DNA of 64,000 nt from Bradyrhizobium uaiense (GCF_010811875.1 NZ_VKHP01000001.1:1-64000); one strand, 5' to 3'; positions 1-9,463 are shown, numbered from the stretch's first letter. The notes: a model not told the origin generated them from the sequence alone. Program-made: numbers and translations.

Positions 1-323
1 CTCGGGCTTCCCCGACTCTACGTGCCCGCCGAAGCATAACTCGGTCGAACCGCCATGGTACGGACCCGTATGCCTGGTGGTGTGGGAGGGGCGGTGTCGT
101 GAGGCACCCCCCTATCCCGATCAATCCTGAATGTCGATCGGCCCTAGAGTTTCGGCCAATCGTCATGGCCGTAAAGCGATCGGAGGCACAGCCCAATGAG
201 CGATCGGACGTCTCGCGCTGAGAGTTATCGATCCGCAATCCTGACGTAGCGTGAGATTTGCATTTCGCATTGGTTCTGTTAGGTGGGACAGGTCTGGGGG
301 CTACCTAAGGGAATCATGATCGA
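1..323. other. Intergenic, no gene recognised
   Basis: I see no convincing gene here. Around 238-268 there is a dyad (GACGTAGCGTGAG) that weakly resembles the five MerR-type promoters described elsewhere in this window, but its -35 and -10 hexamers do not match well. If functional it would read leftward, out of the window. Confidence 0.4.
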
Positions 324-518
324 ATGAAAAAATTGGTGTTTGTGATTGCCGTCGTGCTCGCAGCGGCGGTGCCGACTTTCGTCGCTGAGTCCGCCGGACC
401 GGCGGACATCAATGAACAGGTCGTGAGTGACTCAGATATTTGCAGCGCTAGCCCGGAGATGGCGTGGCTCTGCGGAATCTTTGATTGCTTAACCACCCCC
501 GGGTGCAGATTGAACTAA
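324..518 (+). CDS. Small secreted Cys-rich peptide, unknown
   Basis: This encodes 64 residues. Residues 1-24 form a textbook Sec signal peptide: Lys-Lys at the start, a hydrophobic Val/Ala core and an AESA-type end. The mature part is about 40 residues, acidic at its start, with four cysteines at 40, 50, 55 and 61, which is enough for two disulfides in the periplasm or outside the cell. An AAGGGA sequence lies about 12 bases before the ATG, a rather long spacing. I do not recognise the family. Its place next to type III effector genes suggests a symbiosis-related export product, but this is inference. The overlapping minus-strand frame has no such organisation. Confidence 0.45.
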   Translation: MKKLVFVIAVVLAAAVPTFVAESAGPADINEQVVSDSDICSASPEMAWLCGIFDCLTTPGCRLN

Positions 519-963
519 CAATAAACAGAAAATGAGGTCAATTTCCCAGTACGCTGCTTGATGGCCACAGCAGTCCCATTCTCTTCGCGTGGAGATACAC
601 TGTCAGATGATGCGGGCGCGCCATTTTTCAGTGTCCGCTCATCGTCGGTTCCGCTCGAGCGATTCAGGGCGTCGCTGACGAAGGGCGTGAGGGTAGATTT
701 TGGGCAAGCATCAAGTTCCGAATGCGGCCCTCACCCCATGCGTAGAATTCTGCGCCCATCCGGATGCTTTCGACAACCATGTGCGCGTTGTCATCCGCGA
801 AACGGCGGAATAACGTCTGATTGCGCCTTGCTGGCAACCCAACGCGGACGCTGGCCAATGACCATCGCGTAGCCGATGGCCTCAAACTCAGCGGCCGTGA
901 AGAAAGGCGTCTTAAAGGCGAGAGGGCCCTATAGCGGTTATCGAGTGACATTCGCGCTGTGCA
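519..963. other. Intergenic, no gene recognised
   Basis: Open frames exist on both strands but none has a ribosome binding site, a domain or a composition I trust. I looked for a TtsI box ahead of the nopM-like gene and found no good match. Confidence 0.35.
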
Positions 964-997
964 ACCGCCTGCTTCGCAAGCTTGAGAAGCAGGCGGT
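964..997. promoter_or_regulatory. 34-bp near-perfect palindrome upstream of nopM
   Basis: Arms ACCGCCTGCTT (964-974) and AAGCAGGCGGT (987-997) are perfect inverted repeats, and the 12-base centre contains CAAGCTTG, itself a palindrome. Only one symmetric pair of positions breaks full dyad symmetry. It ends 27 bases before the likely nopM start. It could be an operator, a hairpin in the leader RNA that hides the ribosome binding site, or the end of something upstream. No T-run follows, so an intrinsic terminator is less likely. Confidence 0.55.
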
Positions 998-1024
998 ATT
1001 CTTGATTCTGGAATGGAGAAATTG

Positions 1025-2770
1025 ATGGACGCGGGGCAGGCACAGTGGAGTGCAGGTTCTTCCTCGGGGCTTTCCGAAGGGGCGGACCAGGAAAGCTACC
1101 TCGGCGGCTTCAACCGCGCCGTGGTGAATTTGGTCGAAACCGTGACGGGCTATCGGACCGCAGCTTCCGCGCGCGCGCAGATGCTGGACAATTGGGTTGT
1201 CGAAGAGGGGCAGGGCGAAGCCGAGAATCGGCGGCAGGGGCGCACACGAGTCAGGAATACGGAGAACACAGGCTCGCGCTCGCTCGACTTATCGTGGCTC
1301 TCGCTGACCACTCTGCCCAGCGCCCTGCCGCCAAGGTTGCTGGAACTGCGCGCCAGGCACAACGAGCTACGCAGCCTGCCCGCTATGTTAACGCCCGGTC
1401 TCCAGCGTCTTCTCATCAGCCATAATCGCTTGACCAGTTTGCCGGATGGTCTTCCGGCGACCCTCTCTGAGCTGGAAGTCGCTGACAATAGATTGACCAG
1501 CCTGCCGGTAAATCTTCCGGTCGGACTCGAGATCCTAAACGCGAACGACAACCAGCTAACCAGCCTGCCGGACGCTCTCCCGAGCGGGCTCACCTCGCTC
1601 GCGCTCGGTGGCAATCAGTTGACCGATCTGCCCGAGTCCCTGCCGTCGCGGCTCATTGAACTCAATGTGAGCAGCAATCAATTGGCCAACCTGCCTGACC
1701 CACTCCCGAGCACACTCCAATCGCTCAATGTCAGCGGTAACCGGCTGACCAGCCTGCCTGAAAGTCTTCTAGAGGCTCTTATACCGATGAATAGCCTCTA
1801 CTACCCGCATATGGCGAGCTTCGAGTTCGGGGATAACCCGCTGCCGGACGCCGTTCTCGCTCATCTGGCGGCGGCTGAAGCGCTACCGCAGCTTGCGCAG
1901 CAATCCCTGCATGAGGCTGCCGCACACTGGCTCGCAGACGATCCGGTCGCGCTGGCCGAATGGCAGCACTTCGCGGATGAGCCCGGCGCCCAGGACTACG
2001 CCCGGTTCCTGGAGAGGCTACGAGGCACTGTGAACTACGGCAATGACGCGTTTCGGCAGCAAGTGGCTGATGATCTGCGGCAGGCGGCCGCCAATGCGGA
2101 ATTGCGTGAGCAGTACTTTGCACAGGCTTCCGAGGCTAACACCAGCTGCGAGGATCGTGTTACGTTGCACTGGAACGGTATGCAGACAGCGCGCATCACC
2201 GCTGACGTTAAGACCGGGCTGTATGACAACCGGCTTGGCGAGCTGATCCAGTGCGGCCGTGTCGCGTTTCGCGTGGAGGCGCTGGACGACATCGCGCGCG
2301 ACAGGGTCAAATCGCTTGCTAGCGGCAACCCGAACGTAGACGACGTCGAAGTCTACCTGGCCTATCAACATCGGCTGCGCGAGCCGTTGGAGCTTAGTCA
2401 CGTCGCCCCTGACATGCGTTTCTTGGCGGTCTCTCACGTAAGCGAGGATGATGCGACGAAGGCGCTGGACCTGGTCCGGGAGCTGGAAGCAAGCCAGTTC
2501 ACCGAGTACATGGCAAGCCGCTGGCAACCCTGGGAGACGGTGCTGGAGCGCATCGCTCCGGCCGAACATGCCGCGATGCAAGACCGGGTGTTCGATGCCA
2601 TGGGCCAGGAGTTTCAAAGCCGCCTCGGTCAGCGACTGGCCGAGCATGGTCTGCTGGGCGACGCGGATGCCGAGCGGGTGCTCGGAGCGCAAGTCCGAAA
2701 CGAGATCGCAGGCGAGATCAAACGCGAGGTCATGGACCGTGTGCTCGCACAGCGTGGCCTCGAACTATGA
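1025..2770 (+). CDS. nopM: NopM-like type III effector, LRR + NEL E3 ubiquitin ligase
   Basis: 581 residues from the ATG at 1025, which has TGGAG 7-9 bases upstream; an ATG four codons earlier is possible but has no such site. After an N-terminal secretion region come about seven leucine-rich repeats of the LPxxLPxxLxxLxxxxNxLTSLP type (roughly residues 85-240), then an alpha-helical NEL domain (about 270-581). The catalytic cysteine sits in a Ser-Cys-Glu-Asp context near residue 375, matching the CxD motif of NEL E3 ligases (IpaH, SspH, NopM). Known family members are injected into host cells and ubiquitinate host proteins. The length is ordinary for the family and the frame is intact. No clear TtsI box was found upstream, which is odd for a Nop effector; a strong palindrome is there instead. 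Confidence 0.88.
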   Translation: MDAGQAQWSAGSSSGLSEGADQESYLGGFNRAVVNLVETVTGYRTAASARAQMLDNWVVEEGQGEAENRRQGRTRVRNTENTGSRSLDLSWLSLTTLPSALPPRLLELRARHNELRSLPAMLTPGLQRLLISHNRLTSLPDGLPATLSELEVADNRLTSLPVNLPVGLEILNANDNQLTSLPDALPSGLTSLALGGNQLTDLPESLPSRLIELNVSSNQLANLPDPLPSTLQSLNVSGNRLTSLPESLLEALIPMNSLYYPHMASFEFGDNPLPDAVLAHLAAAEALPQLAQQSLHEAAAHWLADDPVALAEWQHFADEPGAQDYARFLERLRGTVNYGNDAFRQQVADDLRQAAANAELREQYFAQASEANTSCEDRVTLHWNGMQTARITADVKTGLYDNRLGELIQCGRVAFRVEALDDIARDRVKSLASGNPNVDDVEVYLAYQHRLREPLELSHVAPDMRFLAVSHVSEDDATKALDLVRELEASQFTEYMASRWQPWETVLERIAPAEHAAMQDRVFDAMGQEFQSRLGQRLAEHGLLGDADAERVLGAQVRNEIAGEIKREVMDRVLAQRGLEL

Positions 2771-2780
2771 GGCTCCCAAC

Positions 2781-2815
2781 CCGCCGCAGAGCTGTTTATC
2801 ATTGCTCTGCGGCGG
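2781..2815 (+). terminator. Stem-loop after nopM
   Basis: A 12-bp perfect stem (CCGCCGCAGAGC with GCTCTGCGGCGG) and an 11-base loop start 10 bases after the nopM stop codon. There is no T-run, so it may act as a weak or bidirectional terminator. Confidence 0.6.
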
Positions 2816-2849
2816 TACGTAAGGATCGATCGTGAAGCCTCGCCCATCG

Positions 2850-3352
2850 CTGCGGACGTGCTTTTGCACCTTGGAAAGTGCGCTGCCGTCGATCTGGGCC
2901 CTTCGGTCTTGCCGAGCGGCAAAAATTCCGCGGGCGAGGCGAGAGTGTATCTAGGTCCGGCCGAAATCCGCTATGGGACGAGAGCTCCGTCGGTCGAAAA
3001 GCTGTTGAGGAGACCAAGGCGCGCAGCGGTGAAATCATCCGTTCCGAAGGCGCTGCCGCAGCCAACAAGCTCGGTTTGACGAGGCAGTTAACTGTTCGGC
3101 TGGTCTATTTGACTTCGGGTGCTTCCCGCGAGCTCCATCTTGGCAAGCGAGTTGTGGAGTTCAAGCATGCACCGCGTCGGCAGCTTACGATGGCCAAGCC
3201 GTCGTGCAGGTGAGGTCGTCCGCGCGCGCTCCAGTGGGGCGGTCTCGATACTGCACGGGAAGCCTTACGGTTCCTCACGCAAAAACTGGGCCCGATTGAA
3301 GTGAGCGAAGTCTACCGAATCTTCATTGCCGACTTGGCTTGCAAGGCCTAAT
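2850..3352 (+). pseudogene. Decayed AbiEi-like (DUF6088) antitoxin remnant
   Basis: The frame covering 2878-3213 contains GEIIRSEGAAAANKLGL followed by TRQLTVRLVYLTSG and then LGKRVVEFKHAPRR. This is the signature order of the C-terminal domain of AbiEi/DUF6088 antitoxins (GAAAAN-LGL, VYLTSG, LG-R-ELRHAPRR). No proper N-terminal winged helix is readable in the same frame, and downstream similarity (a TAREALRFLTQKLG segment near 3255) has moved to another frame. It is therefore a broken gene. A partner AbiEii toxin is not recognisable. Abortive-infection/toxin-antitoxin debris is common in integrative islands. Confidence 0.45.
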
Positions 3353-3992
3353 CCGCGAACTGTGGGCTGGATAAACCTTAAACCTATCTGATCCCGAGAG
3401 GAGCTCGGCGTTACCGTTGCGAGGACGGCCTGCATATCCTCTGGAGAAAAATATTTGGATCGTTTGAACCTGAACGCACTCGTTGCCACTGGCGATAGCA
3501 TCTCGTCTTCAAGGGCGGAACGTCCCCTTCGAAGGACATTCGGCGAAGTCCGCCGTTTTCCGGACGACGTGGATCTCACATACAGCATTCGAACAATGGC
3601 TCCGGACTGGTGAAACAGGCTAGGATGATTCGGTCCCTCAGAATCGCAGTGAAGCAAAGTGGAACTTCAACGCGCGAGAATGCCTCCCGGTCTGCGTCGA
3701 GGAAAAGACGTTGTGCGTCATCAATGAGCGCCTGCAACAGGACAAGCTCAGCGCCAAAGTTGATGCCAAGGACGACAAGATACTCGTCACGTATTATCTG
3801 TCGGAGACTGGTAGAGGCTGTGTGAGCCCGGCCGTGATGTTTGAATTCGGCGCACGATCGACAGGCGATCATTGTTATATCCGTCGACCAATTCTCGGCC
3901 GGCGAAGAGGTTCGGCAAAACTGGAGCGACCCCGTCCTGTCGTCAGGCGGGTGACGATACGAAGGCGGTGTTGCGCGCAGCAATATCCTGAT
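3353..3992. other. Degenerate region, unknown coding remnant
   Basis: A plus-strand stretch from about 3660 to 3850 translates to a plausible protein segment (ECLPVCVEEKTLCVINERLQ and on through KDDKILVTYYLSETGRG), but it lacks a start and runs into low-quality sequence. I cannot name the family. Confidence 0.3.
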
Positions 3993-4022
3993 CTCGTCAG
4001 CTTTTGGAAAGGTTGCGGCTAC
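3993..4022 (+). promoter_or_regulatory. tts box (TtsI-binding promoter element)
   Basis: The sequence CGTCAGCTTTTGGAAAGGTT followed by GCGGCTA matches the known rhizobial tts-box layout (CGTCAGCTT-N-TCGAAAGCT-N-CNNCNTA) at most conserved positions. It lies about 100 bases before the ATG at 4124 on the same strand, the usual distance for type III effector genes. Confidence 0.75.
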
Positions 4023-4123
4023 AACAATCAGATAATCTGACCCTTGCTGAACGAACTGCTAGCTGGCCGTAATCCAGGAAGTGCGGATCGTTGCAGGGTC
4101 CATGCAAACATGAGGAGAGCAGG

Positions 4124-6244
4124 ATGGATCCGGTTGACCCATTCTTCGATTCAGGAGCCTGGATGCGCGAGTACGCCGCCCTTCAGGGGCGGACTGGGCA
4201 GCGAGCGGGTAGCCCAAGCGAGCAGGGTGACTTTGAAGGGCGGCTGCAGGACTTGACCCTCGTTCCGTCTGATCAAAGGAATTCGACTTCGCCTGATCGG
4301 CCTCCCGCAGCAGGTGGTCGAGCAGTGCGGAGGGACGATTTCGGCGGTTCGATGCGGGCGCCGCCGCGCTCCACTTCTAGGGAGAGTGCGCTAGGCGGCA
4401 CGCGCCGGAGCGTAGACATTCCCAGCTTTCAGCTTCCCGCTTCGTCGCAAGTGCCGCAGTCTAGTTTGCGAGATGATCTGTTCAACAGCACACGTTACAG
4501 CTTTCCGGACGCAGAGTCTGCCGCGTCGGCCAAGAGCGGAAAAAGCCGCGGATTATGGTCACGCTTCAAGTCGGGACTTGGCAAGGCCCTTGGCGGGAGC
4601 AGCAGCGGAAAGTCGTCGCGAGACGCGGGGCAATCTGACGTCATTTCGACGAATCTACGAATTGATCACGCCAGGCAGCCGGGCCGGACGCGTGGGGTCT
4701 CTCGGGCCGATGAGGAGCTCATTGAGGATTTCCGAAACAGGGCGGCGGGTAATCTCAGCGACGGTACGATCAAGAACGCGGCAGCCGATTTGCGCCATTT
4801 GAGCGCGCGCCTGAGCGACGCCGGCAGGCCCTCGATTGCCGATCGAATTCGCCGCGAACTGGAGAATGCGCAGCTGGAAAATCCCGATGTGGAAAACCAC
4901 CAGCTGGAAGCGGAGCTCGACGAGGACGTCGACGCCTACGCAAAGGACCGCGGCAGGCGCATCAAGGCGGCCCTGAAGAAGCTTCGTGAAGTCGGCGCCG
5001 GAAACACCTTGGCGGCCGATGTCCGCCGACTGGCCCCTCGTGCTGAGGACGCAAGCTTCATCCGCATGTGGGCGGCGGCGGAAAAGGCAACCGGCAGGAT
5101 CGATCCCAAGACGATCGATAGGCAAACTCGCCGCATGTTCAGACTGAGTGAGTGGCTGCAGATGCACGACAGACAGCCGATCGCTGACCGACTGTCTACC
5201 CCTGGGCTCGCTCAAGACGTCGAGGAATACAAGCAAGAAACCAAGGACAGCAAGATCAACGCTGATCTGCTCAGGCTTGGACTCTACCAGCAAATCCTCG
5301 AGGCGAACAGGGCATTGGGATTGCCGCCTCCTGAGGACCCAGGTCAACCTTCTGCGGAAGCTGCTCGGCAGGCCCATTCGCCACAGGAGCTTCCCGCAAC
5401 GCCAGCCACGCCGAGCGCTGGGGCCTGGGGGTGGCTTGGTGAGCAGATCCACGGGCCCGCCTCACCAATGCCAGCGCCGCACTGGGCCGCGCAGGCTCAT
5501 CCGCCATTCGAGCTTCCTGCCACCCCGAGCCAGGGAGCTTGGGCATGGCTTGGGCAACAGATGCAAGAACCTGCATCGCCTTCGTCCGTGAGGCCTCGAT
5601 CGTCAAACATCTACGGCGGTCTCGAGTCCTTCGTTGATCTGGATCCACCCACACCGCACGACTTGCGCGACGATGCGCGCTCTGCGCCAGCACCTGAATT
5701 AGCGGCCGCTTCGTCGTTCGCGGATCCACCGGGGGGCCCTTCGGAGCCGCGGGATATAGGAGCGATCGTTGGGGTGGATTGGCGCCACGGTTCCCAGGCG
5801 GCGTCAGACGTGTTGATCGATGTGTTGGGCAACATCAATCTGCTGCCAAACCAGTTCGGGCCAAGTCAATTTGCGATTAATGGGGAGCGCTATTCGGCGA
5901 CATTTGGACCGGGCGGTCGCAGGGATATTCGCCTGATCCATCACCGGCGGGTTGGCGGGATGAACGAAGCCGGGCCATCCCGGCCGCTGCATCGCCCACC
6001 GCCAATCGTAAGCGCAAGACGACCCGGGGAAGGCGCAGTCGATCTTGGCTATCTGATCCGGGGCGGCTGGGAGCATAGGGAGCGGTTCCTGCCGCCTTAC
6101 CTCGTGCGCGTTTTGGAAGGCGAGCGCATCATGCCCGGTCCCGGGCGGCCGACCTATTTCGAGATCCGCGGGGTGCCTTACAGGGGCGAGCTGGTGGAAA
6201 GCGAAGGACGCCAGCGCGTTCGCGTCTATCCCGAACCTCGGTGA
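4124..6244 (+). CDS. Putative type III effector with NopD-type repeats, unknown function
   Basis: 706 residues from the ATG at 4124, chosen because GAGGAGAGCAGG lies directly before it; the frame is open further upstream from a TTG. Residues about 1-150 are Ser/Arg/Pro-rich and disordered, typical of a secretion and translocation region. Residues about 190-390 contain three diverged copies of a helical repeat (motifs LRHLSARL, IADRIR, LKKLREVG, IADRL). The same repeat type fills the broken NopD-like effector at 51.8-54.4 kb. Two copies of an ELPATP-AGAWGWLG segment follow (about 410-490), then a Pro-rich linker. The C-terminal part has two related modules (DIGAIVGVDWRHGSQ and AVDLGYLIRGGWEHR) that end in similar strands (FAINGERYSATF and FEIRGVPYRGEL). 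No catalytic motif is visible. The tts box supports secretion; the function is unknown. Confidence 0.7.
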   Translation: MDPVDPFFDSGAWMREYAALQGRTGQRAGSPSEQGDFEGRLQDLTLVPSDQRNSTSPDRPPAAGGRAVRRDDFGGSMRAPPRSTSRESALGGTRRSVDIPSFQLPASSQVPQSSLRDDLFNSTRYSFPDAESAASAKSGKSRGLWSRFKSGLGKALGGSSSGKSSRDAGQSDVISTNLRIDHARQPGRTRGVSRADEELIEDFRNRAAGNLSDGTIKNAAADLRHLSARLSDAGRPSIADRIRRELENAQLENPDVENHQLEAELDEDVDAYAKDRGRRIKAALKKLREVGAGNTLAADVRRLAPRAEDASFIRMWAAAEKATGRIDPKTIDRQTRRMFRLSEWLQMHDRQPIADRLSTPGLAQDVEEYKQETKDSKINADLLRLGLYQQILEANRALGLPPPEDPGQPSAEAARQAHSPQELPATPATPSAGAWGWLGEQIHGPASPMPAPHWAAQAHPPFELPATPSQGAWAWLGQQMQEPASPSSVRPRSSNIYGGLESFVDLDPPTPHDLRDDARSAPAPELAAASSFADPPGGPSEPRDIGAIVGVDWRHGSQAASDVLIDVLGNINLLPNQFGPSQFAINGERYSATFGPGGRRDIRLIHHRRVGGMNEAGPSRPLHRPPPIVSARRPGEGAVDLGYLIRGGWEHRERFLPPYLVRVLEGERIMPGPGRPTYFEIRGVPYRGELVESEGRQRVRVYPEPR

Positions 6245-6819
6245 AGAAACAAGTTGGCTGCAATTCCAGATGCTCGTCGGGCAGCTCGCGCGAGGCGTTC
6301 CATCACGCGGCGCTTGGGATAGGAGCCTCCAGCGCCGACGGACGCAGGTTCGGACTGCCTTGTCTCAGCCAAGTGCTGCTCAACCTTCTTGTCCGGCTTG
6401 GCTCGTCTGCGGCTCTTGCGAGACGTCGGGCTGCACCTGCGGCCAAGCGGACACGTTAGACGGGTCAAAATCTTGCGGATCCACGCTAACCTCTCCTCCA
6501 GGATCACCTGAGCAGGTCTGCCTGGTCGGGCAAGCTTTCGAAAACCTGACGTGGTTAAGGTTCCGTGGTGGGCAGTTATTCGCGCGGACAAGCTCGCAAA
6601 TGACGGCGTTCGGTATCGGCCTCTTCTCGACAATCCCCTCGATCGTCCCTAAAGACCTAACGACGTCCATTTTGCGTGATCACTTACAGCTGGTGTCCGC
6701 TTTACATCCGGTGTAACCGGCTCATAAAACGCAGATGCAGGACCGATCCTGCAAGCAGATCGCAGAGTTCAGGTTCCCGGGGGCACGCGAAGGTGACAGC
6801 AGAACGACGCTTGCCATAA
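6245..6819. other. Intergenic, no supported gene
   Basis: Open frames run on both strands, including a Cys-containing minus-strand frame at 6380-6670, but none has a ribosome binding site or a recognisable domain. Confidence 0.3.
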
Positions 6820-8409
6820 TCAGAAGAATATCAGCGTAGACACCAGCAGATTGAGGGCGTGCTCCGTCTGAAGCGTATGCGTGACGCTTGTCGGGTTGTG
6901 GATGTATGACAGTCCGACGCTTGCATAGATACCCGGAGCGAGATGGGCAGTATATGTGCCCGTGATCGCTAGGGTATCGCGATGCGCAAGCTGACCTTTA
7001 GCCAAGGCCGCATCCACGGCGAATTTGCTCCAGGTCGTGTTGCTGGCGACAAGAGCAATCAGATCCTGGGGGCGACAATCAAACGGCCCTTTCGTATAAA
7101 GACGAAGCTCGTAATACTGGCTGATCCTGTTGAGGTCAGGCGGAGCTCCCATGATAGAGAATCCGCCATAGAGTCCGCGAGACGGCGACCTGACGGCATC
7201 AGTTTGCCAGAATTGCCGGTCCGCAGCGATGTAATGGAAATTGTTGCCGCTCACTCGCTGTTGATCCGGGTCCGCCAAATTCTTGTAGCGGCTGGTGTTG
7301 AAACCAGCGCCGGCCCGCAGCCATGTGTCGGGCGATCCAGGAGCGGCCTTGCTCCTGTAGCCGATTTCATCGATGAGAAGCGTGCCCGCATTGGCCGTGC
7401 TCCAGTCCACGCCTGCGGGATTCTCCCTTATCTCGGCATAGGGACCATCCGGGCTGATCGAACGCTGCACTGAAATCTTGTTGTAGAAACGATCATCAAA
7501 ATTGTACTTCAGGTTGACCGCCGGCGTGGGCGCAGCATTGGTGCTCACACCTGCCTGGATCAAGGCGAACATGTTCGATCCGGTCATCCCTCCGAACAAT
7601 GTGCCGGTAAACTCATTCTGGTTTCTCAGGTAACCAAATTTGAGTTCGAGCTTCCTGTCGAGAAAAGTCTGGTAATAGGCGAGCGTGTTGAGCCCCACTC
7701 TGTCAGGCCCCGGGCGATCCCACGTCCAGTATTGCTGCTCGGCTCCGACGACAATCTGGCCATCGGGAATGCCAAACCGGCTGAGATCGTACGTGACGAT
7801 CAAGAAGTTCGCCGAAGCGAAGGTCGGGTTCTGGCCCATGTAAAGCTGGTTTGCGATTGGGCTTCTCGCTGCATTTGGCAGCTGATTGTCTACAAACGTG
7901 TTATGTGTCCAGCCGATATAACCAATGCCGACATCAGCCAGCGCGGACCTAACGCCGCCATTCTCCTGATCAATCGTATCTGCAGGACCAGGTATCGCGA
8001 GCCACAATCCTTTTTCACGCAGATTGTCGTACCTAGCGAAGGGACCGATTGGTTTTTGCGTTCGCGTATGAGCAGATCTATCCACATTGTTGCGCCTTTC
8101 GGCAGGCATGTCGGCACGTGCCGCGGACCGTGGATGCCGAGGCTGGACGACTTGACGTGTCACACCGGTCCGCGACTTTGTCGCCGGACTGGAAGCTTGT
8201 CGTCTTTTGCTGGCCTGATCTACAGTGTCGTTTCCGGAATCGAACTCGTCACCGGTTTGTGCGAGCGCAGAGTTGCCGAACAGGCAAGCCGCCAGCGAAA
8301 CTGCGACAGCACGTCTATATCGTTTGCCGGTAGGCCGAAACGTGAAAGCAGATGCCAAGGCAGCCGAAGACGTTCGAAACGATGTCGCCGCAAGAAACCA
8401 ATCACGCAT
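6820..8409 (-). CDS. OprB-family carbohydrate-selective porin
   Basis: 529 residues. A long N-terminal region ends in a signal peptide (VSLAACLFGNSALA), followed by a charged linker. From about residue 125 the sequence shows the pattern of an OprB barrel: alternating beta-strands, WTHNTFVDNQLPNAARSPIANQLYMGQ-like loops, and a C-terminal strand ending in Phe as outer-membrane barrels require. Family members let sugars diffuse through the outer membrane. The gene stands alone. The real start could be one of several downstream codons, because about 30 residues precede a normal signal peptide. Confidence in the fold is good; the substrate is unknown. Confidence 0.85.
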   Translation of the reverse strand: MRDWFLAATSFRTSSAALASAFTFRPTGKRYRRAVAVSLAACLFGNSALAQTGDEFDSGNDTVDQASKRRQASSPATKSRTGVTRQVVQPRHPRSAARADMPAERRNNVDRSAHTRTQKPIGPFARYDNLREKGLWLAIPGPADTIDQENGGVRSALADVGIGYIGWTHNTFVDNQLPNAARSPIANQLYMGQNPTFASANFLIVTYDLSRFGIPDGQIVVGAEQQYWTWDRPGPDRVGLNTLAYYQTFLDRKLELKFGYLRNQNEFTGTLFGGMTGSNMFALIQAGVSTNAAPTPAVNLKYNFDDRFYNKISVQRSISPDGPYAEIRENPAGVDWSTANAGTLLIDEIGYRSKAAPGSPDTWLRAGAGFNTSRYKNLADPDQQRVSGNNFHYIAADRQFWQTDAVRSPSRGLYGGFSIMGAPPDLNRISQYYELRLYTKGPFDCRPQDLIALVASNTTWSKFAVDAALAKGQLAHRDTLAITGTYTAHLAPGIYASVGLSYIHNPTSVTHTLQTEHALNLLVSTLIFF

Positions 8410-9029
8410 GCGCTCTTCAGGTCCGTGTCAGCCAGTCATGATTGGAAAGAACTCCGGCCTGATTGGCCGAGAGTGGCATCTCAACATTTTCGCTCCCGAG
8501 GAGGGAGCAGATGAGCTGCTCCGCGATTCACTTGCGCATCAGGCCGGGGCGCCGAAAAAGAGCAGCGCGGCCTTGGTGTGGCGAAAGGCTGAGACCCTCG
8601 GTCTCACCTTCTGACAACAGCCTCGCTGCTCGCCGTGCGACAGAGTGGGCTGGCGTTGGGGGGACCTTGCTGGAAGAACCCTTTGACTGACGATGTGGCA
8701 GGCGCCAGCAAGCAAATCTCGTGAGCCACGACGCATGGGCTCATGGCGTTTTGTGATGTCGTTGGGCCAGACAATCGACAGGATATGGGACCCGCCGGCT
8801 CTGGATATGCGCTCGCAGATCGCACGACGACGCCCGTCACGGACGTCCCAGGTGAATGGACGAAACAATCTTCGAACCACTTTGGTGGCGGCGGGCGAGC
8901 AACTAGCTCCATTGAAATAGTTGGGGCGTCCAAATCTGTCTTGCATTGCGGGTCCTTCACTTGCGCGGCCTTCGTTGGGTCCCGCTTGGCATGTGGCCGT
9001 GATCTCGATCAACCTGCTGAGAATGGTAG
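8410..9029. other. Intergenic, no supported gene
   Basis: Overlapping frames on both strands look like random open frames of GC-rich DNA. I see no domain. Confidence 0.3.
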
Positions 9030-9043
9030 TTGATCATGCGCAA
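9030..9043. promoter_or_regulatory. Orphan FixK2/FNR-type box
   Basis: TTGAT-CATG-CGCAA has the FixK2 layout TTG-N8-CAA, with a TTGAT half-site and a CGCAA half-site as seen in bradyrhizobial targets. No certain gene starts close by on either strand; the nearest plus-strand gene I support begins at 9464, about 420 bases away. Confidence 0.5.
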
Positions 9044-9463
9044 TAACTGCCCTCCGAATGAGGGATTGCGGGTCAGCCGTCGCTCTTAAGCGGCCGTCTT
9101 GAGTAAAGCTGCGCGTCAGGCGGCTCTAGTCAAACACGCTTGAGGAAACGAGTTGCGGTTTGCATTCGGGAGGCACCGAGAAAGGGAAATCAGAAAGGTT
9201 GTTATGAATAAGGGCAAAATACTGCACGATCGGCGGCGAAGACGAGAACCGATGTTCGCCTCCAGCGCTATGATACAGGAGCCCGGCACAAGGCCACTCG
9301 GTTGGGCACACGGGCGCTTCGCAGGGAGCAGATGGGCGAGCGGCCGAGGAGGTCCGCGAAGTATGACATTATCGGCAGTCCAGATCGCTGGGGTGCGCGA
9401 ACACCGCAAGCGCTCGGATCGACCAAGCGAGCCGGCCGAAAGAAGAATGCTGGACGAGGGGCG

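Noticed and set aside
238-268. A sixth MerR-type promoter dyad (GACGTAGCGTGAG)
   Set aside because: The dyad core fits but the -35 and -10 hexamers differ at several positions and no leftward gene is in view.
900-1012. tts box upstream of the nopM-like gene
   Set aside because: I looked for it because NopM is a type III effector, but the best candidate (GTGACATTCGCGC) matches too few positions.
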